This document shows positions 37,500 through 46,713 of a stretch of DNA of 64,000 nucleotides, piece by piece. Each line of letters opens with the position of its first letter. The first letter of the stretch is position 1. This DNA comes from Marinobacter qingdaonensis (lineage in GTDB: Bacteria; Pseudomonadota; Gammaproteobacteria; Pseudomonadales; Oleiphilaceae), in contig NZ_JAYDCJ010000003.1 in assembly GCF_034555935.1 (NCBI RefSeq), positions 1,736,001 to 1,800,000 of the forward strand, read 5' to 3'. The notes below the pieces were generated by a model. That model searched no databases, had not been told where the DNA came from, and worked only from the letters and a program-made list of their open reading frames with translations. The position numbers and the translations under genes are program-made.

Positions 37500-37727
37500 G
37501 CTCGCCGCCCACCCGGCCTGGCTCAGCTGCCCCCGGCCCGGCCTGCCGGACCGAGGCGCCCCTCTGCGCGGTCGCGCCGGGAACTGGGGTGTCCCCGCCA
37601 TTCCTCGTTTATTGCGGTATCGATCCTGGTCCGGCACTTCGCCTTCTGCATTTTTATGAAACCGCGTTTCGCTGGTTGGAAAAAGTGCTTGCGCCTGACG
37701 GGTGAATATGTGAGATTAAGCTCGCAA

Positions 37728-37758
37728 CGATATTCGAACAGAAGTTCGATATGCGAAC
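37728..37758 (+). promoter_or_regulatory. Tandem IclR/PcaR-like sites upstream of tctC
   Basis: GTTCGATATGCGAAC (37744-37758) is a GTTCG-N5-CGAAC palindrome, and CGATATTCGAAC (37728-37739) is a second partial site, giving CGAAC, GTTCG and CGAAC half-sites about one helical turn apart. They resemble the site in front of the adjacent IclR gene. They begin about 60 bases upstream of the tctC start. Confidence 0.55.
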
Positions 37759-37788
37759 ACGGTGAAGCTGAGTAGGATAAACACAACA

Positions 37789-38778
37789 ATGCTGAAATTG
37801 ATGAAACGCCTCGTTAGAAGTAAATCCCTTTGTGCCCTGGCCGCAGTGTCCCTGACTTCGGGTGCCGCCATGGCCGATGAGTGGCCGGACAACAACATTC
37901 GCCTGGTGGTCCCTTACTCCGCCGGTGGCACCACGGACCTGCTGTCCCGCAAAGTGGCCGACCTGCTGCAGAGCGAACTCACCACCGTGGTTGTGGAAAA
38001 TCGCCCGGGTGCCGGTTCCACGGTCGCCACCGGTCAGCTGGCCCGAGGTGGTCGCGGTTCCGACCACGCGATTTTGATGGCGTCCCCTGGCCACACCATT
38101 GGCGCCTCCCTGTACCCGAATCTGCGTTACAATCCGGTTGAAGACTTCACCTTCATCCGCAACGTGATCAACATTCCGAACGTGATGGTGGTGCCCGCCG
38201 ACAGCCCCTACACTAGCGTGGCCGAATTCGTGGAAGCGGCTCGCACCCAGCAGCTGTCCTTCAGCTCCCCGGGTATCGGCAGCTCCATCCACATGTCGGG
38301 CGAGCTGTTCAAGAACCTGACCGGTACCCAACTGGTCCACGTACCTTTCCGAGGCTCCGGTGAAGCCCTGCCGGCACTGCTGGCCGGCGATGTCGACGTG
38401 GCATTCGAGAACATGCCGACCGTGTACCCGCACATCCAGTCCGGCAAACTCCGGGCCCTGGCCGTCACCACCGCCACGCCGTCCGAGTTCCTGCCCGAGG
38501 TGCCGACCCTGCAGACCGCAGGTGAGGGCTATGGCCTGGAAAACTATGAGACCTCGGCGTGGTTCGGTCTGATTGCCCACAAGTCCTTCCCGGAAGAGGG
38601 TGTGACCAAGCTTCAGGCCGCACTGGACACCATGATGGCCAGTGACAAGTTCCAGAGCTTCCTGCCGCAGTTTGGCGCCGTAGCCGGCCAGGAAGTCGGT
38701 GGCGACTTCCGGCAGATGGTCAACGCCGAGCTGGTGAAGTGGGCCGAGGTCGCGGAACAGGCGAACCTCAAGCGTTAA
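37789..38778 (+). CDS. tctC: Tripartite tricarboxylate transporter binding protein (TctC/Bug family)
   Basis: A 329-residue periplasmic receptor with a signal peptide (ending AAMA/DE). The Bug-family N-lobe reads IRLVVPYSAGGTTDLLSRKV and VVENRPGAGSTVATGQLAR, which supply the water-mediated carboxylate-binding loops; VHVPFRGSGEALPALLAGDV follows in the second lobe. It captures a carboxylated ligand and delivers it to TctAB. The start is uncertain: ATG 37789 is preferred, with GTG 37762 and ATG 37801 possible. First gene of tctCBA, next to an IclR regulator and a CoA-ester pathway. Confidence 0.92.
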   Translation: MLKLMKRLVRSKSLCALAAVSLTSGAAMADEWPDNNIRLVVPYSAGGTTDLLSRKVADLLQSELTTVVVENRPGAGSTVATGQLARGGRGSDHAILMASPGHTIGASLYPNLRYNPVEDFTFIRNVINIPNVMVVPADSPYTSVAEFVEAARTQQLSFSSPGIGSSIHMSGELFKNLTGTQLVHVPFRGSGEALPALLAGDVDVAFENMPTVYPHIQSGKLRALAVTTATPSEFLPEVPTLQTAGEGYGLENYETSAWFGLIAHKSFPEEGVTKLQAALDTMMASDKFQSFLPQFGAVAGQEVGGDFRQMVNAELVKWAEVAEQANLKR

Positions 38779-38860
38779 TCAGGATGATTCCCAGGGCGGA
38801 ACGGGTCGGCTGACTGTTCCGCCTTTTTCTTTGAAAGTGATCGATTCACAGAGGTCCATC

Positions 38861-39382
38861 ATGGAAAGATCTGAGATTCATCCCGTTGAGGCCAGTCCGG
38901 GTTCCTACGGCAAGTGGAATCCGAACTCGATTCTGGGCGGTGCGCTGGTCATCCTGGCCGGGGTCTTCCTGTTCTACGTCATTCCCAACTACATCAACCT
39001 GCCGCCGTTCATGCAGAACCCCCTGCTGTCACCCCGGTTCCTGCCCCAGTTGGCGGGCTGGATCGTCCTGGTGCTGGCGGCCCTGCTGCTGATCGAAGGC
39101 CTGCTCAATCCTCCCGAACGGGAAGAGGCCGAGGCACTGCGCGCCGGCGTGCCCCTGCTGCGACAAGGGCTGATGGTTGCAGCGGGTGTGGTCTACGTCC
39201 TGTTCTTTGAACAACTGGGCGCCATTGGCAGCGGCGTGCTGGCGAGCGTGCTCCTGTTCCTGGCCAGTAACCTGCGAAACCCCTGGGTCTACGCCCTGGC
39301 GATCGCCTTCCCGGTGGTGGTTTCCCTGCTGTTTGTCCATGTCCTGAATGTTCCCCTGCCGATCGGGACGCTCTGGGAGTAA
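38861..39382 (+). CDS. tctB: Tripartite tricarboxylate transporter small membrane subunit TctB
   Basis: A 173-residue protein with four hydrophobic helices (~25-42, ~62-82, ~100-118, ~120-165 in two parts), as in TctB subunits. The low sequence conservation of this family makes position (between tctC and tctA) the main evidence. It starts at ATG 38861 after an AGAGG site; an upstream TTG is less likely. Confidence 0.87.
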   Translation: MERSEIHPVEASPGSYGKWNPNSILGGALVILAGVFLFYVIPNYINLPPFMQNPLLSPRFLPQLAGWIVLVLAALLLIEGLLNPPEREEAEALRAGVPLLRQGLMVAAGVVYVLFFEQLGAIGSGVLASVLLFLASNLRNPWVYALAIAFPVVVSLLFVHVLNVPLPIGTLWE

Positions 39383-39480
39383 CTGCCCCCAAGTCCGAAT
39401 GGGGCGTCCAGCCGGCCTGACCTGGGCGCAGAACACAAGGTTAAGTCTGTTCGCAGACCAAAATTTCCTGGGTACACACA

Positions 39481-40965
39481 ATGGAAAATTTTTCAGAGGT
39501 AATGGCGCTGTTCCTGAGCGTCGATAACTTTTTGGCCATCGCCGCCGGTGTGCTGGTCGGCGTGGTGGTCGGAGCCATTCCCGGGCTGACCGCGACCATG
39601 GCGGTGGCCCTGGCCCTGCCGTTCACCTTCTCGCTCGAGCCGGTAACCGCCATCCTCCTGCTGGTGGGTATCTACAAGGGTGGCATGTACGGCGGTTCCA
39701 TCACCGCCATCCTGATCCGCACGCCCGGATCGCCGGCCTCGGCCTGCACCCTGCTCGACGGTTACCCCATGGCGCAGCAGGGCAAAGCCAAGAAAGCGCT
39801 GAAAACCGCGCTCTATTCCTCGGTCGTGGCGGACATGATTTCCAACGTCGCCCTGATCTTCTTTGCCGGCTACCTGGCCAAGATCGCCCTGAACTTCGGA
39901 CCGCCCGAATACTTCTGGCTGATCTGCTTCTCCCTGACCATCATTGTCTCGGTGTCCGGCAATTCGGTGATCAAGGGGCTGATTGCCGCCGGGCTGGGGA
40001 TCATTGTCTCCACCATCGGCCTCGATGCGGTCTACGGCACACAGCGCCTGACCTTCGACAGCTACAACCTGATGGATCGGGTGTCCTTTATTCCGCTGTT
40101 GATCGGGCTGTTTGCGATCCCGGAAGTGATCGATTTCTACACCAAGAAAGTGGCGCCCCATATCCGCACCGCGGTGAGCGGTGCCTCACTGACCTGGCAG
40201 GAGTTCAAGGGCTCCCTGAAGACCATCGTCCGGGGCAGCATCATTGGCGTGATCATCGGTGCCATTCCCGGCACCGGCGCGACCTCGGCGGCGTTTATCT
40301 CCTACAGCGAAGCCAAGCGCAACTCACCGCGCAAGGACAACTTCGGCAAGGGTGAGGTGGAAGGTGTGGCCGCGGCGGAAGCCGGTAACAACGGGGTGGC
40401 GGGTGCGACCCTGATCCCATTGTTGTCATTGGGCATTCCCGGTGACGTGATCACCGCGATCATCCTAGGGGCCTTCATGATCCATGGCCTGACGCCCGGT
40501 CCGGTGCTGTTCCAAGAGAACCTGACCCTGGTGTACGCGCTGTTCTGTGGCATCCTGATCAGCTCGCTGGTGCTGGTGTTCGTGGGCAATGCCGCGATCC
40601 GCTATTTCTCCCTGATCGCGGATATTCCCAAGACCATCCTGTTGCCGATCGTGCTGATGTTCTGCATCTACGGTGCCTACGCGGTCAACAACAGCACCTT
40701 CGATATCGGCCTGATGCTGGCCTTTGGTGTGCTCGGGTACATCTTCAACCGAACCGGCATAGCCGCGGCCCCGTTCCTGATCGGCTTTATCCTCGGGCCC
40801 ATGTTCGAAGACAACCTGCGCCGAACGCTGCTGATCAGCAAGGGCGACCCCACCATCTTCCTGCGTGGCCCGATTGCCTGGGTGTTCATCACCCTGACGG
40901 TGGCCTCACTGGCCTTTGCCATTCGCCGTTACTGGGTCAGTCGCCGTGAGGCAGCCCTGGCCTGA
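39481..40965 (+). CDS. tctA: Tripartite tricarboxylate transporter large permease TctA
   Basis: A 494-residue permease with about 12 helices. The two internal repeats each show the conserved motif: VVGAIPGLTATMAVALALPF (~residue 20) and IIGAIPGTGATSAAFISYSE (~residue 260). It moves the TctC ligand across the inner membrane using an ion gradient. A terminator follows, separating it from the convergent atu operon. The link to the CoA-transferase/ACAD genes upstream suggests uptake of their substrate. Confidence 0.95.
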   Translation: MENFSEVMALFLSVDNFLAIAAGVLVGVVVGAIPGLTATMAVALALPFTFSLEPVTAILLLVGIYKGGMYGGSITAILIRTPGSPASACTLLDGYPMAQQGKAKKALKTALYSSVVADMISNVALIFFAGYLAKIALNFGPPEYFWLICFSLTIIVSVSGNSVIKGLIAAGLGIIVSTIGLDAVYGTQRLTFDSYNLMDRVSFIPLLIGLFAIPEVIDFYTKKVAPHIRTAVSGASLTWQEFKGSLKTIVRGSIIGVIIGAIPGTGATSAAFISYSEAKRNSPRKDNFGKGEVEGVAAAEAGNNGVAGATLIPLLSLGIPGDVITAIILGAFMIHGLTPGPVLFQENLTLVYALFCGILISSLVLVFVGNAAIRYFSLIADIPKTILLPIVLMFCIYGAYAVNNSTFDIGLMLAFGVLGYIFNRTGIAAAPFLIGFILGPMFEDNLRRTLLISKGDPTIFLRGPIAWVFITLTVASLAFAIRRYWVSRREAALA

Positions 40966-41006
40966 GACGGTCGGCCTGGCCCTGGCGCCTGCGGGGGTGG
41001 CTAACG

Positions 41007-41039
41007 AAAAAGGGAGTGCCGTTGGCACTCCCTTTTTTT
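41007..41039. terminator. Bidirectional intrinsic terminator between tctA and the atu operon
   Basis: A 14-bp perfect stem (left arm 41007-41020, right arm 41024-41037, loop GTT) includes A and T runs on the two sides. It ends both convergent transcripts. Confidence 0.92.
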
Positions 41040-41053
41040 GTGGCTGCGGCCGG

Positions 41054-42883
41054 TCAGAACCGGATCTTGCCGGCGCTGATGTCCTGCACCATCTCCGGCG
41101 TCAGCCGGGTATAGCCGTCGGTCTTGGGCAGCCAGGCGAACACCTGGTCGTTGCCCCGTTCCAGGGAATAGCCGGCCTTCTGGATGTCCACCTTGCGGTA
41201 CTTGAAGGTGCCGGTTTTCTCGATGTTGTGGGTGACCCGCACGAATACCGGAATGGCGTAGGCGGGCAGGTTGGCCTGCAGGTAGGCAAACAGCTCGTTG
41301 ACGTCGAACTGGTGGCCGTTGCTCTGGGGCACCAGGGTAACCATGCCGGCCTTGCCGTTGGTGTTGGGGATTTCCACCCCGTAGACGATGGCTTCCTCCA
41401 CCAGGCCGGAACCGTCGAGGATGTTCTCGACCTCGTTGGTGGACACGTTCTCGCCCTTCCAGCGGAAGGTGTCGCCCATGCGGTCGACGAACTGCAGGTG
41501 CCGGCAGCCGATTTCCTTGAGCACGTCGCCGGTGTTGAACCAGGCGTCGCCTTTCTTGAACGCGTCCCGAAGGATGGATTTTTCCGTGGCGTCCTGCTGG
41601 GTGTAGCCCTCGAACGACCACTTCTTGTTGATCTCGCCAATCAGCAGGCCCGGCTCGCCCTTGGCGACTTCTTTCATGCGGCCACGGTCGTCGCGGATCG
41701 GATCGCGGGTGCCGTCGTGGAATTTCACCAGCTTGTAGGGCGCGGTGGAAAAGCCGACGGTGTTGTCCATGTTGAAGAAGTTGCTGAAGCCGATGTTGCC
41801 CTCGCTCGAGGCGTAGAGTTCGGCCACGGTCTCGATGCCGAAGCGGTCCTTGAACTCGCGCCAGATCGACGGGCGCAGGCCGTTGCCGATCATCTTGTTC
41901 AGCGGGTGGTCGCGGTCCTGATCGCCGGCGGGCTGATTCAGCAGGTACCGGCAGAGCTCACCCACGTAGCCGAACGTGGTGGCGCGGTAGCGGCGCACAT
42001 CGTCCCAGAAGGCCCGGGCCGAGAACTTGCGGCGCAGGGCGATGGCCGAGCCACCGGCCAGCACCGAGCCCCAGCACACCAGCAGGGCGGTGCCGTGGTA
42101 CAGCGGCAGGGTGCAGTACAGGACGTCGTCCGGCTCCATGGCCAGGGACATCAGCCCGAAGCCGCCGTAGGCCTTGACGAACTTGCGGTGGGAGCCGGGC
42201 GCGGCCTTGGGCAGGCCGGTGGTGCCGGAGGTAAACAGGTAGATGGCGGTGTCGCCCATGCGGGGCGGATCGGCCAGTACCGGATTGTCGCTGTTGAAGG
42301 CGCTCACGGCGGTGGCCATGTTGGTAAAGCCCTCGGGCGCGTCACCAAAGGCGTTCAGGGTGTTGGTATCCGCCAGGAACAGGAAGGGCGTGTCCTGGCC
42401 GGTATTGAGCTCCGGTTTCAGGCCCTCGAAGGAGGCGACCAGTTCCTCGCCCACCACGATTCGCTGAGGCTGGATCAGGTTGATGCTGTGGGCCAGGACC
42501 TTGCCTTTCTGGGAGGTGTTGAGCATGGCGCAGGCAACACCGATCTTGGCGGCCCCGGCCACCACCGCCAGCAATTCCGGCCGGTTCTCCAGGCACACCG
42601 CGATGGCGTCGCCCTTGGCCAGGCCCTGGGCCTGGAAGAACTGCGCGATCCGGTTGGCCCAGCCATTGAGCTCCGCCCAGGTGATGACCCGGTCCTCGAA
42701 CAGGATCGCGGCCCGGCTGCCGTGACGTTCGGCGTTGCGTTCAATCAGCGTGCCCAGGGTCAGTTCGCGATTCTGATCCTTGACCGCGTAGTAGTAATAG
42801 CCCCGGGCAATGGCGGGGAATTTTCGGACGATGCCGGGTAGGCGGCGCGCGATGTCCAGCGCAGTCACTTGGTCGTTGCTCAT
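41054..42883 (-). CDS. atuH: Long-chain acyl-CoA synthetase (AtuH-like)
   Basis: A 609-residue adenylate-forming ligase of the FATP/very-long-chain type. AMP-binding P-loop YLFTSGTTGLPKAA (~residue 205), YASSEGNIGF (~residue 352), and FRWKGENVSTNEVE with a late KTGTFKYRK lysine motif. It activates free acids to acyl-CoA with ATP. It is the distal gene of an operon whose order equals atuABCDEFGH of Pseudomonas aeruginosa, where AtuH is the proposed citronellate/geranylate-CoA ligase. Start: ATG 42883, whose sequence begins the family text. Confidence 0.9.
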   Translation of the reverse strand: MSNDQVTALDIARRLPGIVRKFPAIARGYYYYAVKDQNRELTLGTLIERNAERHGSRAAILFEDRVITWAELNGWANRIAQFFQAQGLAKGDAIAVCLENRPELLAVVAGAAKIGVACAMLNTSQKGKVLAHSINLIQPQRIVVGEELVASFEGLKPELNTGQDTPFLFLADTNTLNAFGDAPEGFTNMATAVSAFNSDNPVLADPPRMGDTAIYLFTSGTTGLPKAAPGSHRKFVKAYGGFGLMSLAMEPDDVLYCTLPLYHGTALLVCWGSVLAGGSAIALRRKFSARAFWDDVRRYRATTFGYVGELCRYLLNQPAGDQDRDHPLNKMIGNGLRPSIWREFKDRFGIETVAELYASSEGNIGFSNFFNMDNTVGFSTAPYKLVKFHDGTRDPIRDDRGRMKEVAKGEPGLLIGEINKKWSFEGYTQQDATEKSILRDAFKKGDAWFNTGDVLKEIGCRHLQFVDRMGDTFRWKGENVSTNEVENILDGSGLVEEAIVYGVEIPNTNGKAGMVTLVPQSNGHQFDVNELFAYLQANLPAYAIPVFVRVTHNIEKTGTFKYRKVDIQKAGYSLERGNDQVFAWLPKTDGYTRLTPEMVQDISAGKIRF

Positions 42884-42919
42884 GGTGTTTCCCGTTAAGT
42901 CTCCACCGCCTGCCCGCAA

Positions 42920-43747
42920 TCAGTCCAGGAACAGGTCGGGTAATAGGGGCTTGTCGCCCGGTTGGTATCGGTAGTGTTCGAAATCGGTAACGCCGTCCTG
43001 GCGCAGCAGGTCCTCGTCAATCAGGGTCTGGCCACTGAGCTCATCGGCGCTCCGGTTCAGTATGCTGACCGCCGCGTCCGCCATGATCTCCGGCTTGCGG
43101 CCCTGGGCCATCATCTGCGGGCCGCCCACCTCAAACTGGATGGCGGCGGTGGCAATCAGGGTCTTGGGCCAGAGGGTGTTCACGGCAATGCCGTAGCGCC
43201 GGAACTCCTCGGCCATGCCCAGACTGAGCATGGTCATGGCGTATTTGGTGGTGGTGTAGGGCCCGTACTGGGCAAACCACTTGGTGTTCAGGTTCAGGGG
43301 CGGCGACAGGCTCAGGATGTGGCCCCGGTCCGACGCCTTCAGGTAGGGCAGGGCCGCCTGGCTGCAGGTGAACACCGCCCGGGCATTGACCTGGTGCATC
43401 AGGTCGTAGCGGCTGACTTTCAGGTTCTCCACCCCGGTCAGCCGAATCGCGCCGGCGTTGTTGACCAGGGCGTCGATGCCGCCGAAATGCTGGGCGGCGT
43501 CTTCGACGCGCTGACGTACCTGTTTTTCATCCCGGACATCCAGCACCAGGGGCAGGGCCTGGCCGCCGGCCGCACGCACTTCGTCGGCGACGGTGTGAAT
43601 GGTGCCCGGCAGCTTGGGATGGGGCGTGTCCGATTTGGCGGCAATCACCACCTTGGCACCCTGGCGGGCGCAGGCCAGGGCAATGGCGCGGCCGATGCCG
43701 CGACTGCCACCGGTTATGAAAATGGTGCGATCCTTCAATGTGTTCAT
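42920..43747 (-). CDS. atuG: Short-chain dehydrogenase/reductase (AtuG, HSDL2-like)
   Basis: A 275-residue SDR. TGGSRGIGRAIA is the dinucleotide-binding motif, NNAGAI follows, and the catalytic Tyr-x-x-x-Lys is YTTTKYAM (~residue 165). The C-terminal part resembles HSDL2-like oxidoreductases. In the atu scheme it is thought to oxidise an alcohol/aldehyde or 3-hydroxyacyl intermediate. Its ATG overlaps the atuF stop as ATGA, so translation is coupled. Confidence 0.9.
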   Translation of the reverse strand: MNTLKDRTIFITGGSRGIGRAIALACARQGAKVVIAAKSDTPHPKLPGTIHTVADEVRAAGGQALPLVLDVRDEKQVRQRVEDAAQHFGGIDALVNNAGAIRLTGVENLKVSRYDLMHQVNARAVFTCSQAALPYLKASDRGHILSLSPPLNLNTKWFAQYGPYTTTKYAMTMLSLGMAEEFRRYGIAVNTLWPKTLIATAAIQFEVGGPQMMAQGRKPEIMADAAVSILNRSADELSGQTLIDEDLLRQDGVTDFEHYRYQPGDKPLLPDLFLD

Positions 43748-45714
43748 GCGTCGGCCTCCTGTTCGGCAGACTCTGCCGTCGTGATCTCAACCAGCAACTG
43801 GTTGCGTTTGACCTGATCGCCCGCCGCCGCCAGCACCTGGCTGACAGCGCCATCGCGATCGGCCCTGACCGGATGCTCCATCTTCATGGCCTCAAGGATC
43901 ACCAGGGTGTCACCCTGGCTGACCGTTTGACCGGGCTCGACCAGGACGTCGATGATGGCGCCGTCCATGGATGCCTGAATTCGGCCGCTGCCACTGCCCA
44001 AGGCGCCCGCCGTCGGCTGGTGCGTCACATCCCGCACCGCCCAGGACTGGCCGGACGCCTGGAAATATAGGGAATCGCCGTCGCGGTGATATTGGCAACG
44101 TTGACGGACCCCATTGTCGATCGTGCATAGCTGGCCGCCGCCAACGCCTTCCACGATCAGCTCGTAGTGCCTGTCGTCGACGCTGATGGTGAGGCGGTTG
44201 CCGGCCCGGGACACCCGCAGCGCGCGGATCTCGCCGTCCACCTCAAGCTTGATCGGGGTTTGGGTGGCTGGCGCATTGCTCCAGGCAGCTTGGCCCGATT
44301 GGCCATGATCGAGCACGCTCGCGGCCAGTGCCAACTGCCGCAGCGACGTCGGCTGCGGCTGCAGGGACGGATCCTCGCTGAAGGCCTGCTGCAGGAAGGC
44401 GGTGGTCGCCTCGCCGGCACCGAAGGTGTCGTCGGCGATGATGCGGCTCAGGAAATAGCGGTTGGTGGTCACGCCGAACACCCTGGTGTCCTCGAGTGCC
44501 CGGATCAATCGGCGGCGGGCATCGTCCCGGGTCTGGCCCCAGGCAATCACTTTGGCCAGCATCGGGTCGTAGTGCGGCGTGATGGTGTCGCCCGAGCGCA
44601 CTCCGGTGTCGACGCGCAGTCCGTCGCCCTCGGCCGGCTCGAATCTGAGCAGCGGGCCGGTCTGGGGCGTAAAGCCATGGGCCGGATCTTCGGCGTACAG
44701 CCGCACTTCGATGGCGTGTCCGGTCAGGGTGATGTCGTCCTGGCCCAGGGGCAAGGGCTGGCCCTCGGCCACGGCCAGCTGCCAGGCCACCAGGTCCTGT
44801 CCGGTGATGAGTTCGGTCACGGGATGCTCCACCTGCAAGCGGGTGTTCATCTCCAGAAAATAGAAGTTGCGGTCCCGATCTACCAGAAATTCCACGGTGC
44901 CCGCGCCTTCATAGGCGCAGGCCAGGGCCGCGGTGACCGCCGCCTGGCCCATGGCGGCCCGCAGTTCCGGGGTGACGAACGGTGAGGGCGCCTCCTCGAC
45001 CACTTTCTGGTGCCGGCGCTGCACCGAGCAGTCCCGCTCCCCCAGGTAGACGGCGTTGCCATGGCGGTCGGCAAAGACCTGGATCTCCACATGGCGCGGC
45101 TCGATAACGGCCTTCTCCAGGATCAGCTCGTCGTCGCCAAACGCCTGCCTGGCCTCGGACCGGGCCCGCTTGATGTTGTCCAGCAGTTCGGACTCGGCGT
45201 GCACCAACCGCATGCCGCGCCCGCCACCGCCGGCGGAGGCCTTGATCATCAGCGGGTAGCCGATGTCGGCGGCGGCTGCGACCAGTTCGTCGTCGCTGGC
45301 GTTGTCGCCCTCGTAACCGGGCACCACCGGTACCCCGGCGTCCTGCATGGCAATCTTGGAACGCCGCTTGCTGCCCATCAGTTCAATGGCGCCGGCCGGT
45401 GGTCCGACAAACACCAGACCAGCCGCTTGGCAGGCTTCGGCGAACGCGGCGTTCTCTGACAGGAAGCCGTAGCCGGGATGAACACAGTCGGCGCCGGTGG
45501 TTCGGGCGGCGTCGAGTATGGCGTCGGCGTTCAGGTAGGAGGCGGACACCTGGGCCGGCCCAATGCACACCGCTTCATCGGCTTCGTGCACGTGCAGGGC
45601 GTTGGCGTCGGCCTCGGAGTAGACCGCCACGGTGCGGTAACCCAGGGCCTTGGCAGTGCGGATGACGCGGACGGCGATTTCTCCGCGGTTGGCGATCAGG
45701 AGTTTGGTTAGCAT
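43744..45714 (-). CDS. atuF: Geranyl-CoA carboxylase alpha subunit (biotin carboxylase + BCCP)
   Basis: A 656-residue acyl-CoA carboxylase alpha subunit. Biotin carboxylase domain ~1-445 (IANRGEIAVRVIRTA, ATP loop ASAGGGGRGM, EMNTRLQVEHPVTE), a connecting domain, and a C-terminal biotin carrier with AMKMEH (~residue 621; the Lys carries biotin). Together with AtuC it carboxylates cis-geranyl-CoA on its gamma-methyl group. The alternative identity, methylcrotonyl-CoA carboxylase LiuD, is disfavoured because no HMG-CoA lyase gene is present. Start: ATG 45714. Confidence 0.92.
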   Translation of the reverse strand: MLTKLLIANRGEIAVRVIRTAKALGYRTVAVYSEADANALHVHEADEAVCIGPAQVSASYLNADAILDAARTTGADCVHPGYGFLSENAAFAEACQAAGLVFVGPPAGAIELMGSKRRSKIAMQDAGVPVVPGYEGDNASDDELVAAAADIGYPLMIKASAGGGGRGMRLVHAESELLDNIKRARSEARQAFGDDELILEKAVIEPRHVEIQVFADRHGNAVYLGERDCSVQRRHQKVVEEAPSPFVTPELRAAMGQAAVTAALACAYEGAGTVEFLVDRDRNFYFLEMNTRLQVEHPVTELITGQDLVAWQLAVAEGQPLPLGQDDITLTGHAIEVRLYAEDPAHGFTPQTGPLLRFEPAEGDGLRVDTGVRSGDTITPHYDPMLAKVIAWGQTRDDARRRLIRALEDTRVFGVTTNRYFLSRIIADDTFGAGEATTAFLQQAFSEDPSLQPQPTSLRQLALAASVLDHGQSGQAAWSNAPATQTPIKLEVDGEIRALRVSRAGNRLTISVDDRHYELIVEGVGGGQLCTIDNGVRQRCQYHRDGDSLYFQASGQSWAVRDVTHQPTAGALGSGSGRIQASMDGAIIDVLVEPGQTVSQGDTLVILEAMKMEHPVRADRDGAVSQVLAAAGDQVKRNQLLVEITTAESAEQEADA

Positions 45715-45755
45715 GGTGCAGATCTCGTTGTTTTGTGCCTGTCCGTGAGCGGTAA

Positions 45756-45847
45756 CGGACAGGCTTTCAGAAAACCGCTGCAAGTACATCCCTGTACGCT
45801 TGGCTCCGGCCATCCATGGCCTCCGACATTTTCTGAAAGCCTGTCCG
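45756..45847 (+). repeat. Hairpin-framed intergenic repeat, copy A
   Basis: A 92-base element between atuE and atuF. Perfect 19-bp outer arms (45756-45774 and 45829-45847) enclose a 54-base core holding two smaller palindromes, GTACATCCCTGTAC and GGCCATCCATGGCC. The core matches the reverse complement of copy B's core, while the arms are unrelated. An additional CCTGTCCGT / ACGGACAGG hairpin overlaps its left edge (45738-45763). Confidence 0.85.
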
Positions 45848-45867
45848 CCACCACTCACTCCCTCGAA

Positions 45868-46686
45868 CTAGTCGTTTTCTGCCCACTTCGGCGGTCGTTT
45901 CTGCATGAAGGCCATAGTTCCCTCGTTGCCTTCGGTTCCGCGTACCGCCTGTGCGAACTTTTCAGCGGCGCTATCGAGCAACCCGCTCATCGGTTCTTTG
46001 CCAACCCGGTGCAGGAGTGCCTTGGTTTCGGCGGTGGCGCCGGGCGCGCAGTGGCGTACTCGCTCGAGGGCCTGGGCCAACAGTTCTTCCAGTTGTCCGT
46101 CGGAATCCGCCGTTTGGTGGACGATGCCGAGGCGTTCGGCTTCGGCCGCGCCAATCTTCAGTCCCAGCAGCGCCAGCCGGCGGGCCTGGGTCAGGCCGAT
46201 GCGTTCGACCACGAACGGTGCAATCTGGGCCGGAATGATGCCCAGGGAGGTTTCCGGCATACCGAACTTGGCAGTCGGTCCGGCGAGGGCGACGTCGGAG
46301 ACACAGGCCAGACCAAACCCGCCACCCATCACCGCGCCTTCGATGACGGCGATGACGACCTTGGAGGATTCGTTGACCTGCTGAATCATCTGACCAAAGG
46401 CACGGTTCAGCCGGTAGAAGGGGTCGGCTTCCCCGTCGGCGGCAGGCTGGGTGCGGGCGCCGGCCATGTCTTTGATATCCCCACCGGCACAGAAATGGCC
46501 ACCGGCGCCGCGAAGGACCACCGCCCGAATGATTGGGTCGGCTTCAATCTGCGCGAACACGGTCGACAGTTCGGCGACCATCTGCAGGCTCATGGCGTTG
46601 CGAACGTCCGGCCGGTTGATGGTGACCAACAGCGCCGGCCCCTGCTTCTCCAGAAGGAGTGTTTCGCAATGCGGCAAGGATTCCAT
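45868..46686 (-). CDS. atuE: Enoyl-CoA hydratase/isomerase (isohexenylglutaconyl-CoA hydratase, AtuE)
   Basis: A 272-residue crotonase. Oxyanion-hole residues lie in GGHFCAGGDIKDM and EGAVMGGGFGLAC; the catalytic Glu is in MPETSLGIIPAQ. By position it hydrates isohexenylglutaconyl-CoA, the product of geranyl-CoA carboxylase. Start: ATG 46686, which has GGAG 9 bases upstream; an upstream in-frame ATG (46755) would put coding sequence inside repeat copy B and is rejected. It is flanked on both sides by the hairpin-framed repeats. Confidence 0.9.
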   Translation of the reverse strand: MESLPHCETLLLEKQGPALLVTINRPDVRNAMSLQMVAELSTVFAQIEADPIIRAVVLRGAGGHFCAGGDIKDMAGARTQPAADGEADPFYRLNRAFGQMIQQVNESSKVVIAVIEGAVMGGGFGLACVSDVALAGPTAKFGMPETSLGIIPAQIAPFVVERIGLTQARRLALLGLKIGAAEAERLGIVHQTADSDGQLEELLAQALERVRHCAPGATAETKALLHRVGKEPMSGLLDSAAEKFAQAVRGTEGNEGTMAFMQKRPPKWAEND

Positions 46687-46713
46687 AAAACGACTCCAAA
46701 TAAATAGTCTGGG

